A stretch of 64,000 nucleotides of DNA, taken from assembly GCA_022457065.1 (NCBI GenBank), contig JAJGBQ010000005.1:3348001-3412000 (forward strand), in the 5' to 3' direction. The notes beneath the pieces were generated by a model that saw only the letters and a list, made by a program, of their open reading frames with translations, searched no databases and had not been told where the DNA came from. Shown in pieces: positions 23,233 through 35,339 of the stretch (positions are counted from its first letter, which is position 1; each line of letters starts with the position of its first letter). Made by a program: the position numbers and the translations under genes. The DNA comes from Curvularia sp. ZM96 (taxonomy: Eukaryota; Ascomycota; Dothideomycetes; Pleosporales; Pleosporaceae).

Positions 23233-25944
23233 GGTGGTGGTGAAATTAATTGTTCATCCAAGACATTCAACGAAACAACATATCATATTATACAGGGAAC
23301 TTCTGGATAACGATACGAGCCTGACTCCTAGGAACACGATGTTTGACTCAAAGGAAGGCTGTGCTGCCTTGCGGCTGCCTGGACAGTCTGATCATGATTG
23401 GTTCTAGCCGTAGGCGATTGAGACAACCCATCACTGCCAAACCTCTTCTGGCTGCGATGAGATGATTGTGCCTTGGAGCGGATCCAGATGATGTTTTGAT
23501 GGGCGTTCATTGACGGACGCTGTCCTTGGCATCAGCATGATGAGGCTGAGGGGCGTCAGAGACCCTTCGCCCTTCGATCAACCAACTGAGATAAGAGCTG
23601 TGAATAGTATACGTTAGAGACCTTTCGCCCTTTTTGACTACGCCGAGTAACGCTCGTATAGGCTCACGTCTTAACTAAGAGCAACAAGTAGGCGTGATGT
23701 TGTGTCGCAGCTGGTCTGTGCGCCATATAGGTAGGGCTTGGGCTGTTTCTACTTGGTATGTTGGGGCGGGGCGGCAGTTGAGTTTAATTGCTCAACCACC
23801 CTCGTCAAGGTTCTCGGGATAATTTAAGCCTCAAAAAATTGCAGGAGGTGCGACATTGGCTAGGGCTGCGTGTACATAGACCTGTTCGCCCACCACAGGA
23901 GCAATAATTGGACAAGGACTTTGTTCCATGTATATGTTTGCATGACATGGCCTGGGGATCGCTGTCGCTCGGCTTGCCCCTGATCTTCCGCAGAAACGAT
24001 TGGGCATGAGGCAATCTCGAGCGGCACTCCAAGCTAGTATGAAAGATCATCTCCGATAGCCGTCATCTTGTGGCTGGCAGCTTTCCTAAGATTAAATAAT
24101 GCTTTTTGGTCGCATGTGAGAGTTTGCTTGAACTCATCAGCTACCACCTGGAAGCTTGACAGTTGTTGCACGTTGGATTGTTTGCGTTACTGTCTTGATT
24201 GTGTAATTGGACCAGAGCAGTGGCTGTATGACAAGAGGTCATGTGTTCCAAAAAGCAAAGCCGCGAGATCCACAACGGCGCCAAGAGTGAAGTTCTAGAA
24301 ACTAGCGCTAGCGAGCCGCCTCCATGCGGGGTTATACGGATGTTGGCCAATGCCGATGCTTGGTCGGCCGAAAGCTACCATGATACTTCTGCCTCATGGA
24401 CTAAGAACAGCGTTCTTTGGTAGCGAACGCAGGCTGAGCGTTGGATGACCATGTGGTGCTTCTGGTCTTGGTGGTCACCGTCATCATGAGGGAGGAAGGG
24501 CCGATGCTCTGCGGACTCTGCAGAGTTTGAAGACTCTGAAGACGCGGACCGACTTGTACCCATTACGAAGTACTGGTACATAGCTCCGAGGCACCGGCAG
24601 CACCTTGGCCCGTCTCCATCGCAACTAAGAGTACATAGTACAAGAAGAGGTGGGTAGGCCAGGCAAGCGGCTATACCTAATCGCATGCCGAGCAGGCTCG
24701 ACGGCGCGAGATTCCGGCTGGCGTGGACGCGATGCTACATGTAGACGGAGATGTGGTACTCATGGGTCTACATCGGAGGCGGCGTCGGTGACGTGAGTGA
24801 CTTTTTGCGTGTACTACTTGGCGGGTGGAGCAACGGACAAGAGACTAGGACCGCTTTTCACCGTGCTTACCAGATCACCCGGTGGAAACAGTAGACTAAG
24901 ACGTGCGTGGCGGGCTGCTAGTTTCTTGGTCGCCAACCCAACGGCGAACATCCAGTCGTGCATCTAAGGCAGGACGGCTGCTGTGTCCCAAAGGGTAATG
25001 CCGAAGTATAGCCAATGTGTACCTACATACATATGTGCGGCCCAGATGAGCTAGGGGATGCGTACCGCGCAGCTTCCGAGGAGTAAGTTGGGGACATCCG
25101 CAAATCAAGGCAACGCGGCAGCCTGCAGGACTGAGGCGAGGTTGGCAAGAAACATGCTTCCACGGCATGGGCCCCCCGCCCGCACGCTGGGCGCGGTGCT
25201 GGGCGTGAGGGAAATAGCACTGATGGACGGGTAGCGTGCAATGGACCCCCTCCCCGTCAGCGTTTTGGCGTCTGGTGGCGTCGGACATGGCTTTGGAGAG
25301 GAGCTTATGTGCACGTCCGAAATTTGGCAGATGACGATGTACACGGCCTTTTGGGCACGGCTCAAGTGCCGGCCACGCTTCCCTGTGCAAAGGATGGGCG
25401 TCGACAGTGCTCTCCTTGCCGTGAGGATCAGGATCGGAATCGGGAGCAGCCTGCCGTGGTACATTCACCCCAGCATGTCGGCATGCTGTGCAGTTGTTCT
25501 GCAGCCGTTCTATAGCCCGAGGCAGGCTGGTTGCACGCCAAAGTAGTACCGTACCGTCGGCCATGGGAGGGGGTTTCCAAGAAGACGCCGTGTCCGGGTA
25601 CACAGCGCTCGTCGGGGAGCAATTAGTGGTCGACCAGGGTCAGCAGCTTATGCACCATGATCCCCGCAACCAGACGCTCGAGGAGCTGGGGATGGGATGG
25701 AATGGGGCAATGTGCATGGTGCATGGGCCTAGCATGGGGAGATGGGTCGCTGGGGAAGATCTTCCCTGGGCGCTGGCTTCGCCGTGAAAACAAATAAAGC
25801 TGTCATGACGCCCGTAAGTTTGACTGCACTGTCTGCGAGCGCATTCGAGTCCTCGTTGCACGTCGTCTCAGTAATAGCTTCTACTATTGCTGTGTTGTTG
25901 CCTGTGCCTCTCCTTGTGCGGTGTCCAGCCAACCACACGTCATC
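23233..25944. other. 2.7 kb gene-free stretch upstream of beta-glucosidase
   Basis: Between the 5' ends of the RBR gene (minus) and the beta-glucosidase gene (plus), so it holds two divergent promoters. The longest frame (24896-25603, minus, 235 codons) overlaps antisense frames, is Pro/Arg/His-rich and has no domain. It is judged spurious. G-rich words compatible with the degenerate CreA site occur (for example near 23764-23774), but so loose a motif is weak evidence. Confidence 0.5.
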
Positions 25945-28809
25945 ATGCTGTGGCTTACACAAGCATTGTTGGCGGGCCTTGCCCACGCCCATGTACGCGC
26001 CTGCCCTTCGACGCCTGGTGCGCAACCTCTCACTGACAATCCCTAAGGTCTCTGGCAAGTACCCTCGAGCCACCAACGACTCGAGCAGCGATCATTTGAA
26101 CAATGCCCAGAGCCCTCCGTTCTACCCCAGCCCGTACGTATCTCTTTCGCAGCTTCACTCCTGCAAACAACCCCTAGACTGCCGCGAGTCGTGCGTATGT
26201 GGCACTGGGCTTGTGCGGGAGGGGCGCCACTCCACGCGCCCCAAGAACGGCTGCAAAGCCCACCCAAACTTGGCTCCGCGAACGCTGCAACTCCATTTCC
26301 GAGCCATGGCTAACCGTGCACTAGTTGGGTAGAGCCCACCACCCAGGACTGGGCTGCGGCCTACGAAAAGGCAAAGGCCTTTGTCAGCCAATTGACCCTC
26401 CTCGAGAAGGTCAATCTCACCACCGGCACCGGATGGCAGAGCGAGGCTTGCGTCGGCAACCCTGGCGCCATTCCTCGCCTCGGTTTCGATGCCCTCTGCT
26501 TGCAAGACAGCCCTCTCGGCATCCGCTTTGCAGACTATGTCTCTGCTTTCCCAGCAGGCGGCACCATTGCTGCGTCCTGGGACCGCAAAGAATTCTACCG
26601 TCGTGGTAACGAGATGGGCAAAGAGCACCACGCAAAGGGTGTCGATGTCCAGCTTGGTCCTGCAATTGGACCCCTCGGTCGCCATGCCAAGGGCGGTCGT
26701 AACTGGGAAGGCTTTAGCCCTGACCCTGTCCTCTCTGGCGTTGCAGTCGCCGAAACCGTCCGCGGTATTCAGGATGCCGGTGTCATTGCCTGCACCAAGC
26801 ACTACATTCTGAACGAGCAGGAGCATTTCCGCCAGCCCGGCAATTTCAAGGACTTTGGCTTCGTCGATGCCATCAGCTCCAACATTGACGACAAGACTCT
26901 GCACGAGCTCTACCTGTGGCCCTTTGCCGATGCCGTCCGCGCCGGCACTGGCTCTATCATGTGCTCATACAACAAGGTCAACAACTCGCAAGCCTGCCAG
27001 AACTCGTGGCTCCAGAACTACATCCTCAAGGGCGAGCTTGGCTTCCAGGGTTTCATCATGTCTGACTGGGATGCTCAGCACTCGGGTGTTGCCTCCGCCT
27101 ACGCCGGACTGGACATGACCATGCCTGGTGACACTAACTTCAACTCTGGCCAGTCTTTCTGGGGTACCAACTTGACCGTCTCCGTTCTGAACGGCACCGT
27201 CCCCCAGTGGCGCCTCGACGATGCCGCTATCCGTATCATGACTGCCTACTACTTTGTCGGCCGTGATGAATCTATCCCCGTCAACTTCGACAGCTGGTCG
27301 CGTGACACTTACGGATACGAGCACTTCTATGCAAAGACCGGCTACAAGCTGATCAACCAGCACGTTGACGTTCGCGATGCCCACTTCCGCTCTATTCGCC
27401 AGGCTGCTGCCAAGTCCACGGTTCTTCTCAAGAACTCTGGTGTTCTTCCTCTCTCTGGAAAGGAGAAGTGGACTGCTGTCTTTGGAGAAGATGCTGGTGA
27501 GAACCCCTTGGGTCCTAACGGATGCCCTGACCGTGGCTGCGACCAGGGCACCTTGGCCATGGGATGGGGCTCTGGAACTGCCGATTTCCCTTACCTTGTT
27601 ACTCCTCTTGAGGCCATTAAGCGCGAGGTCAATGAGAACGGTGGTGTAATTACCTCGGTCACTGACAACTACGCTTCCGGCCAGATCCAGAGCATGGCTA
27701 CTCAGGCCAGCCACGCCATTGTCTTTGTCAACTCCGACTCTGGTGAGGGCTACATCACCGTTGATGGCAACATGGGTGACCGCAACAACCTAACTGCATG
27801 GGGTAATGGCGATGTGCTCGTCCGGAACGTGTCTGCTCTCTGCAACAACACCATCGTGGTTGTTCACTCTGTTGGCCCAATTGTCATGGACGCGTGGAAG
27901 GAGAATGACAACATCACCGCTATCCTCTGGGCTGGTCTTCCCGGCCAGGAGTCTGGTAACTCGATTGCCGACATCCTGTACGGACACCACAACCCTGGAG
28001 CCAAGCTGCCCTTCACCATTGGTTCTTCTTCGGACGAGTATGGTCCTGATGTCATTTACGAGCCCACCAATGGAAACGACAGCCCTCAGGCCAACTTTGA
28101 GGAGGGTGTCTTCATTGACTACCGTGCATTCGACAAGAAGAACATCACTCCCACATACGAGTTTGGCTTTGGTCTTTCGTACACCACTTTCGAGTTCTCA
28201 GACCTTAGCGTGACCAAGGTCTCGGCCCCGGCCTACAAGCCGTTCAGTGGCAAGACCACTGCTGCGCCCACGTTCGGAAACTTCAGCAGAGACACTTCAG
28301 AGTACCGGTTCCCTGCTGATTTCGTTCGCCCTGCCACATACATTTACCCCTACCTCAACTCGACCGACCTCAAGGAGGCGTCGCAGGATCCCGAGTACGG
28401 CCTCAACGTTACTTGGCCCCAAGGCTCCACTGATGGCTCACCTCAAGCTCGCATTGCAGCTGGTGGAGCGCCTGGTGGTAACCCCCAGCTATGGGACGTG
28501 CTCTTCAAGATTGAGGCTAAGATCACCAACACCGGTGATATTGCTGGTGATGAGGTTGCCCAGGCCTACATCTCGCTTGGTGGACCCCAGGACCCCAAGG
28601 TGCAGCTCCGTGCCTTTGACCGCTTGACCGTTCAGCCCGGTGAGAGCGTGACTTTCTCGGCCGAGATCACTCGCCGCGATGTCAGCAACTGGGACACTGT
28701 CAGCCAGAACTGGTACATCTCCGAGTACCCCAAGACGATCCACGTTGGATCCAGCTCGAGGACACTTCCTCTTTCGGCCACGCTGGACACTAGCGACTTC
28801 AAGGCCTAG
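25945..28809 (+). CDS. Secreted beta-glucosidase, glycoside hydrolase family 3
   Basis: Hydrolyses terminal beta-D-glucosyl residues, for example cellobiose, in the extracellular breakdown of cellulose. Three exons: 25945-25992, 26048-26133 and 26325-28809, giving 872 residues, the usual length of fungal GH3 beta-glucosidases. Exon 1 encodes a 16-residue leader (MLWLTQALLAGLAHA) that looks like a complete signal peptide. Exon 2 supplies the QSPPFYPSP segment that precedes WVEPTTQDWAAAYEKA. The catalytic N domain follows with LTTGTGWQSEACVGN, GIRFADYVSAFPAG and the nucleophile motif MSDWDAQHSG (Asp292). The C domain with KSTVLLKNSGVLPL and a fibronectin-type-III-like end (DEVAQAYISLGGP) complete the three-part architecture. 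Several Asn-X-Ser/Thr sites fit secretion. Intron 2 is 191 nt, longer than its neighbours, but the joined sequence is continuous with the family. Regulation by carbon source is likely for this family but not shown here. Confidence 0.93.
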
Positions 28810-30016
28810 GCTAGGTGATTGGTCGCCAAGATGGCAAGGGTGGAGGAATGTTTTGGTTTGGTTGTAACCAAGCGGTAATGTTTCTATTCTTCATCTTGCT
28901 AGCTTAGACAAGCCTCTAGCTATTGATAATGATAATCAACAAAACGTTTTGTCCAAACCGGCCAACAGATGCATGTGGCGAGCATGGATGCGCCGTGCGA
29001 AGTTTTCTCTCGTCCACGTGAAGCGGCAAGCGTCAAGGATGCAGGAGGGGTAGCCGCCTCTCTCACGTGATGAAGCTAACCAGGACAGTCTACTGGGCTT
29101 GGATGTGTGTGACTTCCTCTGTGAGATGACGGAAGCCATGGGACTTACGAATACTTGTGTGCACCGTACAGCTATGAATAGACGGGTTGACTGCAGGCCA
29201 CTGCAATGCTGGATTGCACGCGTCACTGAGTCAGCACAAGGGAGATGGATGGGGCAACGATTGGCGACTCGTTCGTGTGATTGTGGCGGCCTACATATGC
29301 GAACGCTTTGGCTAGTGGTAGCGTCATTGTTGTTGTCAGTGCGCGGGACGTGGTGGATGTGCGTTGGACAGGGCATGGAGGAAGCGTCTCGAAAGGCAGC
29401 AAAAGGAAGGAAAAAAACAACAACAGCAGGGTCATTTCAGGGCATTGTGAACAAGTCTGGAATGAAGCAACACATCTATCATGCTATGTTATGCTCTGCT
29501 CTGCTCTGGCTAGCCTCTGTGTCCGCCGGCGCTGGCGCTCAGCGGGCGCGAATATTGCCAGGACTGGGTGCGCGCACGGATGCTGAGAGGCCACGGCAGC
29601 GACGTAATTCGACTCCTTGGGCCTTCTGCGGCTCTGCGACTATCTCCACGCCCTCGATATCCGTCTATCGATAGCTATCCTCTCTCTTCCCCCCAGATCC
29701 CTTTGGCGCGTCCGGCCCAACTGCTGCCATCGCCCTCTGCCCTGCCCCGCACGCGTCGCCCGCCTTGTGTGTCGTCTTCAGCCCATCGCCACGTCCGCGC
29801 TAGCTGTTGCGTCGCGTCGTAGAATAACAAACACCACTGGGCAACCACGACGACGCTTCCGCCGCCCACCGCACGCCTTCTCGCCTCTTGCACTCCACCA
29901 CCACACCCCCATCCGCGCCTCCGACCCCCCAGACTTCTGCTGCCCGCCGTCGCCGCCTTGCCCGTCGCTCTCGCTTCTTGCGCATTGCAATAGCAGCCGC
30001 ATACCGACGTTTCGCG

Positions 30017-30219
30017 GTAAGCACCAGTCATCACCCGTGCGTGTGTGCGTGCGTGTGTGCGCGCGCCTGTGTGTGTGTCGAGTCTCAGGTGGGGCGCAGA
30101 CCATTCGTGCCTTCATGGCTCGCTGTCCACACCCATGGTTCAGATGCCCGCAAACGCACATGCAATATACAAACCTCTGTTGCTCCCCGCATTCGCTGAC
30201 CGCATTGCTTCTTGCACAG
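30017..30219 (+). other. Possible 5'-leader intron of the forkhead gene
   Basis: A good donor (G|GTAAGC at 30017) and an acceptor (TTGCACAG ending 30219) lie just upstream of the ATG at 30239. The interval carries a GT-rich microsatellite (30037-30079). No transcript evidence is available, so this is a proposal. Confidence 0.4.
30037..30079 (+). repeat. GT/GC dinucleotide microsatellite
   Basis: Alternating purine-pyrimidine run of GT and GC steps inside the proposed leader intron of the forkhead gene. Confidence 0.7.
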
Positions 30220-30238
30220 TCTCGCACGCGCAGACACC

Positions 30239-32924
30239 ATGTCGACCCGCCGCAGTGGGCTTCGCTCGCGCAGAGAGCCCCAACAGCACTCTGACCCCGA
30301 TACGCCAGATGCCACGCCCTCGCGGAAGCGCAGGCGGGTGAGCAGCCCAACAACTACTAGTGTTGCGGCCAACTTGTACTCACTCGCACAGTTGAACGGC
30401 TCTGCCCAGGACGAGGCCGCCTCGGCGGCCGAAGACCCTCCCCGTACCCGCATCACCGAGTCGGTGGCCAGCAACGACTCCAACACGACGCTCCCCAACG
30501 GCGGAGATGCAGAAAACGCCATGGACCCCATAGAGCGCCAGAATCTCGTCATTGCCGCTCTCCGCACCCCCGCATATACCCCCAACGCCGCCATCGACTA
30601 TGCCAACGACCTGCAGTCCCAGCGTAACGAAGGCAAGAACATTGCCGCTTTTGCAAAGATTGCTGCCCGTGACTGGTGCTTCTTCGTGCAGGACACCCAA
30701 GTCAGGATCGGTCGTGTAGACTCCAACAGCCGCGCCAACCCTCACGGCTCCCAAGCCGACCTCGCCGGCATGCCCATGAGTGACTCGCAGCGCCAGGACT
30801 GGGGCGTGCACATTGACCTTGGCCCTGAGCGCCAAATTTCCCGTGTACATGCTGAGATTAACTTTGACCCTTCGGACCAGAAGTGGTACATTACAGTCAA
30901 CAGCCGCAATGGTCTGAAGCTCGATGATCGCCATCTGACTAGGGGAGACCGGGCTCCTCTGCACTCGGGCATCTGCATCAGTATCATGAGCACTCAGATG
31001 CTTTTCCTCCTCGCTAACCAAGAGGACCACTTCCATCCGATGCTGTGGCGTCAGGTTAAGAACGAGGACGCTGCCGAGTCTGACAATGACGGTAATCCCC
31101 CACCAAAGTCTCACCAACATGCGCATCCCGGCGGGCCTACGCCAAAGCGTGATCAATATGATCCCTTCCCACCATCCTCACATCCTCGTCACAAGCACCA
31201 GTCCTCGCAGGCCTACTACAACCAGATGACGTCGACCCCAGGTGGTCTGCCAGGAACGCCCATGACATTTCGCGCCGAGAAAGACCCCCGCAGCAAAGGC
31301 TCACCTGCTACCTTTTCCCGGTCCGTTGTTCTGGAAACAGGAGACGACATTGATTACAGCTTGGATTCCACCAAAGATATCAAGCCACCGCACAGCTATG
31401 CCCAGCTCATCGGCCAGGCAATTCTGAGTAGCGAGGAGGAGATGCTTACCCTTGCAAACATCTACGACTACATCAAAGCCCGCTATGCATTCTTCCGCCA
31501 CACCAACAGCGGCTGGCAAAACAGTATTCGTCACAACCTGTCTTTGAATAAGTCATTCGCAAAGGTTGCACGCCGAACCGACGAACCCGGAAAAGGCATG
31601 AAGTGGAAGATTGCTGAGAGCGAGAAGGAGGAGTTTATTAAGAAGCAACTTCTCAATCCTCGCAAGGGTGGTGGTATGACTATCGGATATCGTGTCGACG
31701 GCTCAGGGCCTAGTTCGCCTGCGCTTGGAAACCCAACTCAAGCTACTGAACGTCTCGTGGGCGCTTTGGAGCGCGACAATCGCTCTCACCAGTACGCTCC
31801 TCGCATCAAATCGCCTCCGCGGTCTGCAACACCCCCACTTTCATCAGTTCCTGTTGCAAACGAGTCATATACCCCGGACCGCGGCCCACGTCCATATGGA
31901 GGGTTCAAGCAGTCGCCAAACACCCGTGATCAGGATCATCGTTTCGTCACGCCCGCGAAGCGCCTCATGTATGGAAGCAACGAGGGACAGGGCCCTTACA
32001 TTAAGCCGGACGAGTCCCAGCGACACCTTGAGTCTTCGCCTGGCGTGGACCCCGTCAAGCAAAGCGTCCCTGGCATGAAAACTGATGTTGGAAACTCCCC
32101 ACCCACCCTCTATTCGGACGCTGCATCTACTAGCATGAATGGCAACTACGACGCAGGGCGTGTAAACAATGCGCTCGTCACGCCTTTGGTTACACGACAC
32201 GCACCTCGTCTTGCGCCTCCAAGCACTGCTCAGATGCCCAGCCAATACATGGCCTTTTCCAGCCCCGCACCTTTCTGGAAGTTTGTCGATCTCCCAAGCA
32301 CCCCTGCCAAAGGACCTCTCGAGCTTAGCCCAATCAAACTCCAACGCCCAGACTTCAAAGACGGTGACGATGACGACGACAATCACCCCAGCTCGCCGCC
32401 TGTACTACCACGCCGGAGCGCAGAGCCTGAAAATGACCAGGATCAGGATGGCGAACTGAAGGGAGAAGACGATGAGGATGCCGGCCCTGAAAGTCCAAGC
32501 CGCACAGTTTCCCGACCCGTCAGTCGGCGAGAGCTTGGAAGTCAACGCTCAAGGTCAAATAGCAATGTTAACGGGCTAGGATTGGGAATTGTGGGCAATG
32601 GCGGAATGGTACGAGGTGCAAGCCTCACAAGCTTTGAAGAGGAAGCAGAACCTGAGGAGGAGAGCTACGACCTTTCCAAGTACGTACTGCCCCCACCCTC
32701 TCATGTTACTATTTCTGTGGTGTAGTCTCTACTTTAGAGATGAAGAACTAGTTCGCTAACCACACTGTACCAATAGGGGTTTCCAGAAAATCGGCTCTTT
32801 CCATCGCAGCATGGCTCAAGCTCATGGACTGGGTAGTCTTGGTGCTCGATCAACTGCCACACCACCACCTCCACAACCTCACCCCCCACACTTGTCACGC
32901 ACAAGTGTCCCTGCGAATATGTAA
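30239..32924 (+). CDS. Forkhead transcription factor with FHA domain (Fkh1/Fkh2-like)
   Basis: Two exons, 30239-32679 and 32777-32924, product 862 residues. A forkhead-associated phosphothreonine-binding domain lies at about residues 146-257 (FFVQDTQVRIGRV, ISRVHAEINFD, NSRNGLKLDD). The forkhead DNA-binding winged helix lies at about 381-470 (KPPHSYAQLIGQAIL, WQNSIRHNLSLNKSF, KGMKWKIAE). FHA plus forkhead in this order is the architecture of yeast Fkh1/Fkh2 and S. pombe Fkh2, which control G2/M genes. That role is inferred. A nuclear localisation-like basic patch (SRKRRRV) is near residue 30. The C-terminal third is disordered with an acidic run (DGDDDDDN) and several SP/TP sites suited to CDK phosphorylation. 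The last intron (32680-32776) joins AAG across the splice and adds a 49-residue Pro/His-rich tail. The ATG at 30239 is the first in this frame after an upstream stop region. Confidence 0.92.
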
Positions 32925-33636
32925 GGGTCAGAGGGAAGCCTGAGCGAGATGATTACATGTGAGCATGAGTACGAAGAAGCATCAATGCTGAACATCATTA
33001 TGGGAAACGAAGGCGTTTGGAGGTCTTTTCACTTCAATGCAAATATTCATCTACTGTTTGACTAGTTTTTTAGTCCTTTCTCCATTCTTTCAGATTCGTC
33101 TTGTACGCTGTTGTTTCAAAAGGTCGACTCGAGTCCTGTTTTGTATGAGTAGCAGCAGCATTCTTTTCCACTGGGACCATTTTTCGAAAAAAGGGAAAAG
33201 TGGGCTACATACTCCGCTTTGGCGCTTGGGTGCTTAACGCAAGGGAGAGAGGAGGGGGAAGTGGAATCAGGCATGAAGGAGCGGAGGGAATACTTGTTGT
33301 TAGGCTTGATCGTTACTTGCCTTCTATGATGTGTTTACCTTTTTTTATGCTCCTACTCATCGTATTGTTTTCTTGATGCATATGTTTTCGTGCTAGGGAG
33401 AAGGAGTGACATAAAGACCCAGCATCACGACACATTTTCACGCACAGTAAAACCACAAACACATCTCAGCAGCTTCTTCTTCATCGTCACGAACCCATCA
33501 ATCACATCCTTTACATATCGCATTTCCATTCCTCTATTCCTGTCGCCTACTGAACTTTGGCTTCGTCATACATACGAATATGCAACCTTTTCCCCCCCTT
33601 GATCTTGCCCATCTGATCTTCATACGCGACAAATGT
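32925..33636. other. Convergent 3' flanks
   Basis: Gap between the end of the forkhead gene (plus) and the end of the NDUFS5-like gene (minus). AT-rich with T-runs. No gene is seen. Confidence 0.55.
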
Positions 33637-34657
33637 CTAGTTGATCTGCTTATGCGGGAACCACTTGCTCGGCTTGAGATTCTTCTCTTCGAGCGGGGCA
33701 TCAAGGATACCCAGGCGCCTTATTTCGCCTGCAGAAGGCGCATCGTCGCGTTTGATGTTGGCTTCGGCCTTGCGGTAGGCAGCTTGGAGAGCGAGAGTGC
33801 GGGCAGCCTGTAGAAATTGTTTGTTAGCGCTGATGTTGTATTTTTGGGTATGTTTTTTGAGGGGGTTAAAGGGTGGGTTGGTCACCCAAGGGAGACGCGA
33901 GGGAAAGGGGAAAACGCACCTCCTTCTTGTGGTGAAGACACTCGTAGTAGTCTTCAAGGATGGGGGCGCATTTTGCTTTGCCTGAGTCGTCTTCGGAGTT
34001 GGTGTTGGTGGTGTAGCAGGCGAGGACTTCTTGCCAGAAGGGGAAGCAGCGGGATGGGCCTGTGAGGGGTGTGGTCAGTCGACATGTGTGAACGGAGTTT
34101 TGAGAGACGTGTGTATGTGTGTACGTGTGTGTACGTGGAGGATTGGAAGCAGAGGAAGCTACGACAAGGCTTGGGGAGCTGTGGTGGATTGGCGGAGACT
34201 TGGGTATTTCGAGGTAGGCGAGCGGTTTGGCCGGTGGGCGAAGAGGTGCTGAAAGGCCGGAATCCCCGGTTCCAGATTCCAGGTTATATATCTGGGCAAC
34301 TTCCATGTGCATTGTAGGCCAGGGGTTTGTGTAGGTGCCATGCGCATATGTCCAATGCCTCCCAAGTTCTTGAATTCATCGTATCCGTAGTATAGTGATC
34401 CAGGGTTCAGTTCGAGCGGCGGCTAATGTGTTCCAGAGTTCTCAAAAACAAATTGCCTTTTATCCAACTCTCTGCGTACTTCGATCCGATATCCACGTCG
34501 TGTGTTCGCCGTCGTCGCTCTTCGCATTCGTTCCGGTTCCGCTCTTCGTGATGCCATTGCGCTCCTTCAAAGCCTCCGCCGGCGCCCAAATCTCCCACAT
34601 ATGTCCACACAGAAGTTAACAGCACTTACCACCAGCAAGTCCGTAACCTGAAGCCAT
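33637..34657 (-). CDS. Twin-CX9C protein, NDUFS5-like complex I subunit
   Basis: Three exons on the minus strand: 34657-34630, 34059-33920 and 33807-33637, giving 112 residues. The spliced protein starts MASGYGLAGGPSRC and has exactly four cysteines in two CX9C pairs (C14/C24 and C40/C50), the CHCH signature of proteins oxidised by Mia40 in the mitochondrial intermembrane space. The context FPFWQEVLACY and LEDYYECLHHKKE matches the NDUFS5 / 15-kDa accessory subunit of NADH:ubiquinone oxidoreductase. The remainder is a charged helix (ALQAAYRKAEANIKRD) and a short tail. The first intron is 570 nt (34629-34060), by far the longest in the window, and contains a GT-rich microsatellite (34109-34136). 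It is needed to supply a start Met and the conserved N terminus. The second intron is 112 nt. Confidence 0.82.
34109..34136 (+). repeat. GT-rich microsatellite in intron
   Basis: Short run of GT steps with TATGT/TACGT interruptions inside intron 1 of the NDUFS5-like gene. Confidence 0.6.
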
Positions 34658-35339
34658 TGTCGCGGTGTTTAAGTGGGGGTCCAAGGTCGCGAGGTGTAGC
34701 TGTCGACGGATTCGGGTGAACTTGGGTTACGTCAGCAGCGCACGGACCTATTGAGCGAATAGCACTGATTAGATGCAATACTTCCTTGAACAGAGTCTCT
34801 GCATCTGTCTAGATCGAAACATCGACATGAAAGACTGCAAATAAGGGCGAAAACTGGATGGCTAGTGTTCGTGAAGATTATTGATGCTTCGAATCACTTC
34901 AAGCCTATTCTGTCGAAGTCACGAAACATTTGCAAACATCAGCCTCATCATGCTGTCTTCCAATCATCACTGCAATTCGCCTGCTAATCTCCACCCAATT
35001 AAAGGCACTGGTGCCAGGACAGCCCTCGGCTGTGCGCATAATGTGGCGTTACTCTGCTCTGCTTACTAGGCTGCAACTTCTCAGCCTTGTCCTCCAGGAT
35101 TCCCACATTCCTCTGCGAAAAGACTTGGATCTCTGTCTTTCCTGGATTCAAAGCGACGTGATCCGTCATCTTTGAGCCTTCTATTACGTCTTCATTGTTG
35201 CGTATCCAGTTCGACGCGTACTTTATCCAGTTCGACGCGTACTTTATCCAGTTCTGTTTACACTGAGCGAAGGGTCGGCTCCGCACCCATCTGTCAGACG
35301 TTAGCTATTCAAACCCACCATTCTTACCTCTGAACTGCA
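34658..35339. promoter_or_regulatory. Divergent promoter region
   Basis: Lies between the 5' ends of the NDUFS5-like gene (minus) and a HET gene (plus), so both promoters are here. A 21-base tandem repeat (listed separately) lies about 85 bases before the HET start codon. No gene is seen. Confidence 0.5.
35203..35255 (+). repeat. 21-bp tandem repeat upstream of HET gene
   Basis: The unit TCCAGTTCGACGCGTACTTTA is repeated with about 2.5 copies and no visible mismatch between the full units. It contains the palindromic core ACGCGT, which matches the MluI-type cell-cycle box of yeast by sequence only. A regulatory role is not shown. Confidence 0.85.

Larger units (their letters stand above)
28810..30238. 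other. Intergenic region and forkhead gene leader
   Basis: 3' flank of the beta-glucosidase, then the promoter and 5' leader of the forkhead gene. From about 29.68 kb the plus strand becomes C-rich. Overlapping frames on both strands here (up to 225 codons) are compositional and have no domain. Confidence 0.5.

Noticed and set aside
24896..25603. 235-codon frame on the minus strand
   Set aside because: Compositional translation, several overlapping frames on the other strand and no domain.
26155..27714. Two 249-codon minus-strand frames
   Set aside because: Antisense shadows of the beta-glucosidase coding exon, caused by its codon bias.
29617..30353. Overlapping frames of 225 (plus) and 191 (minus) codons before the forkhead gene
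   Set aside because: They lie in a C-rich promoter and leader and run through a GT microsatellite. No domain is seen.
33866..34312. 148-codon minus-strand frame as a separate gene
   Set aside because: Only its middle (CFPFWQEVLACY to HHKKE) is real. It is exon 2 of the NDUFS5-like gene, and the rest reads through introns.
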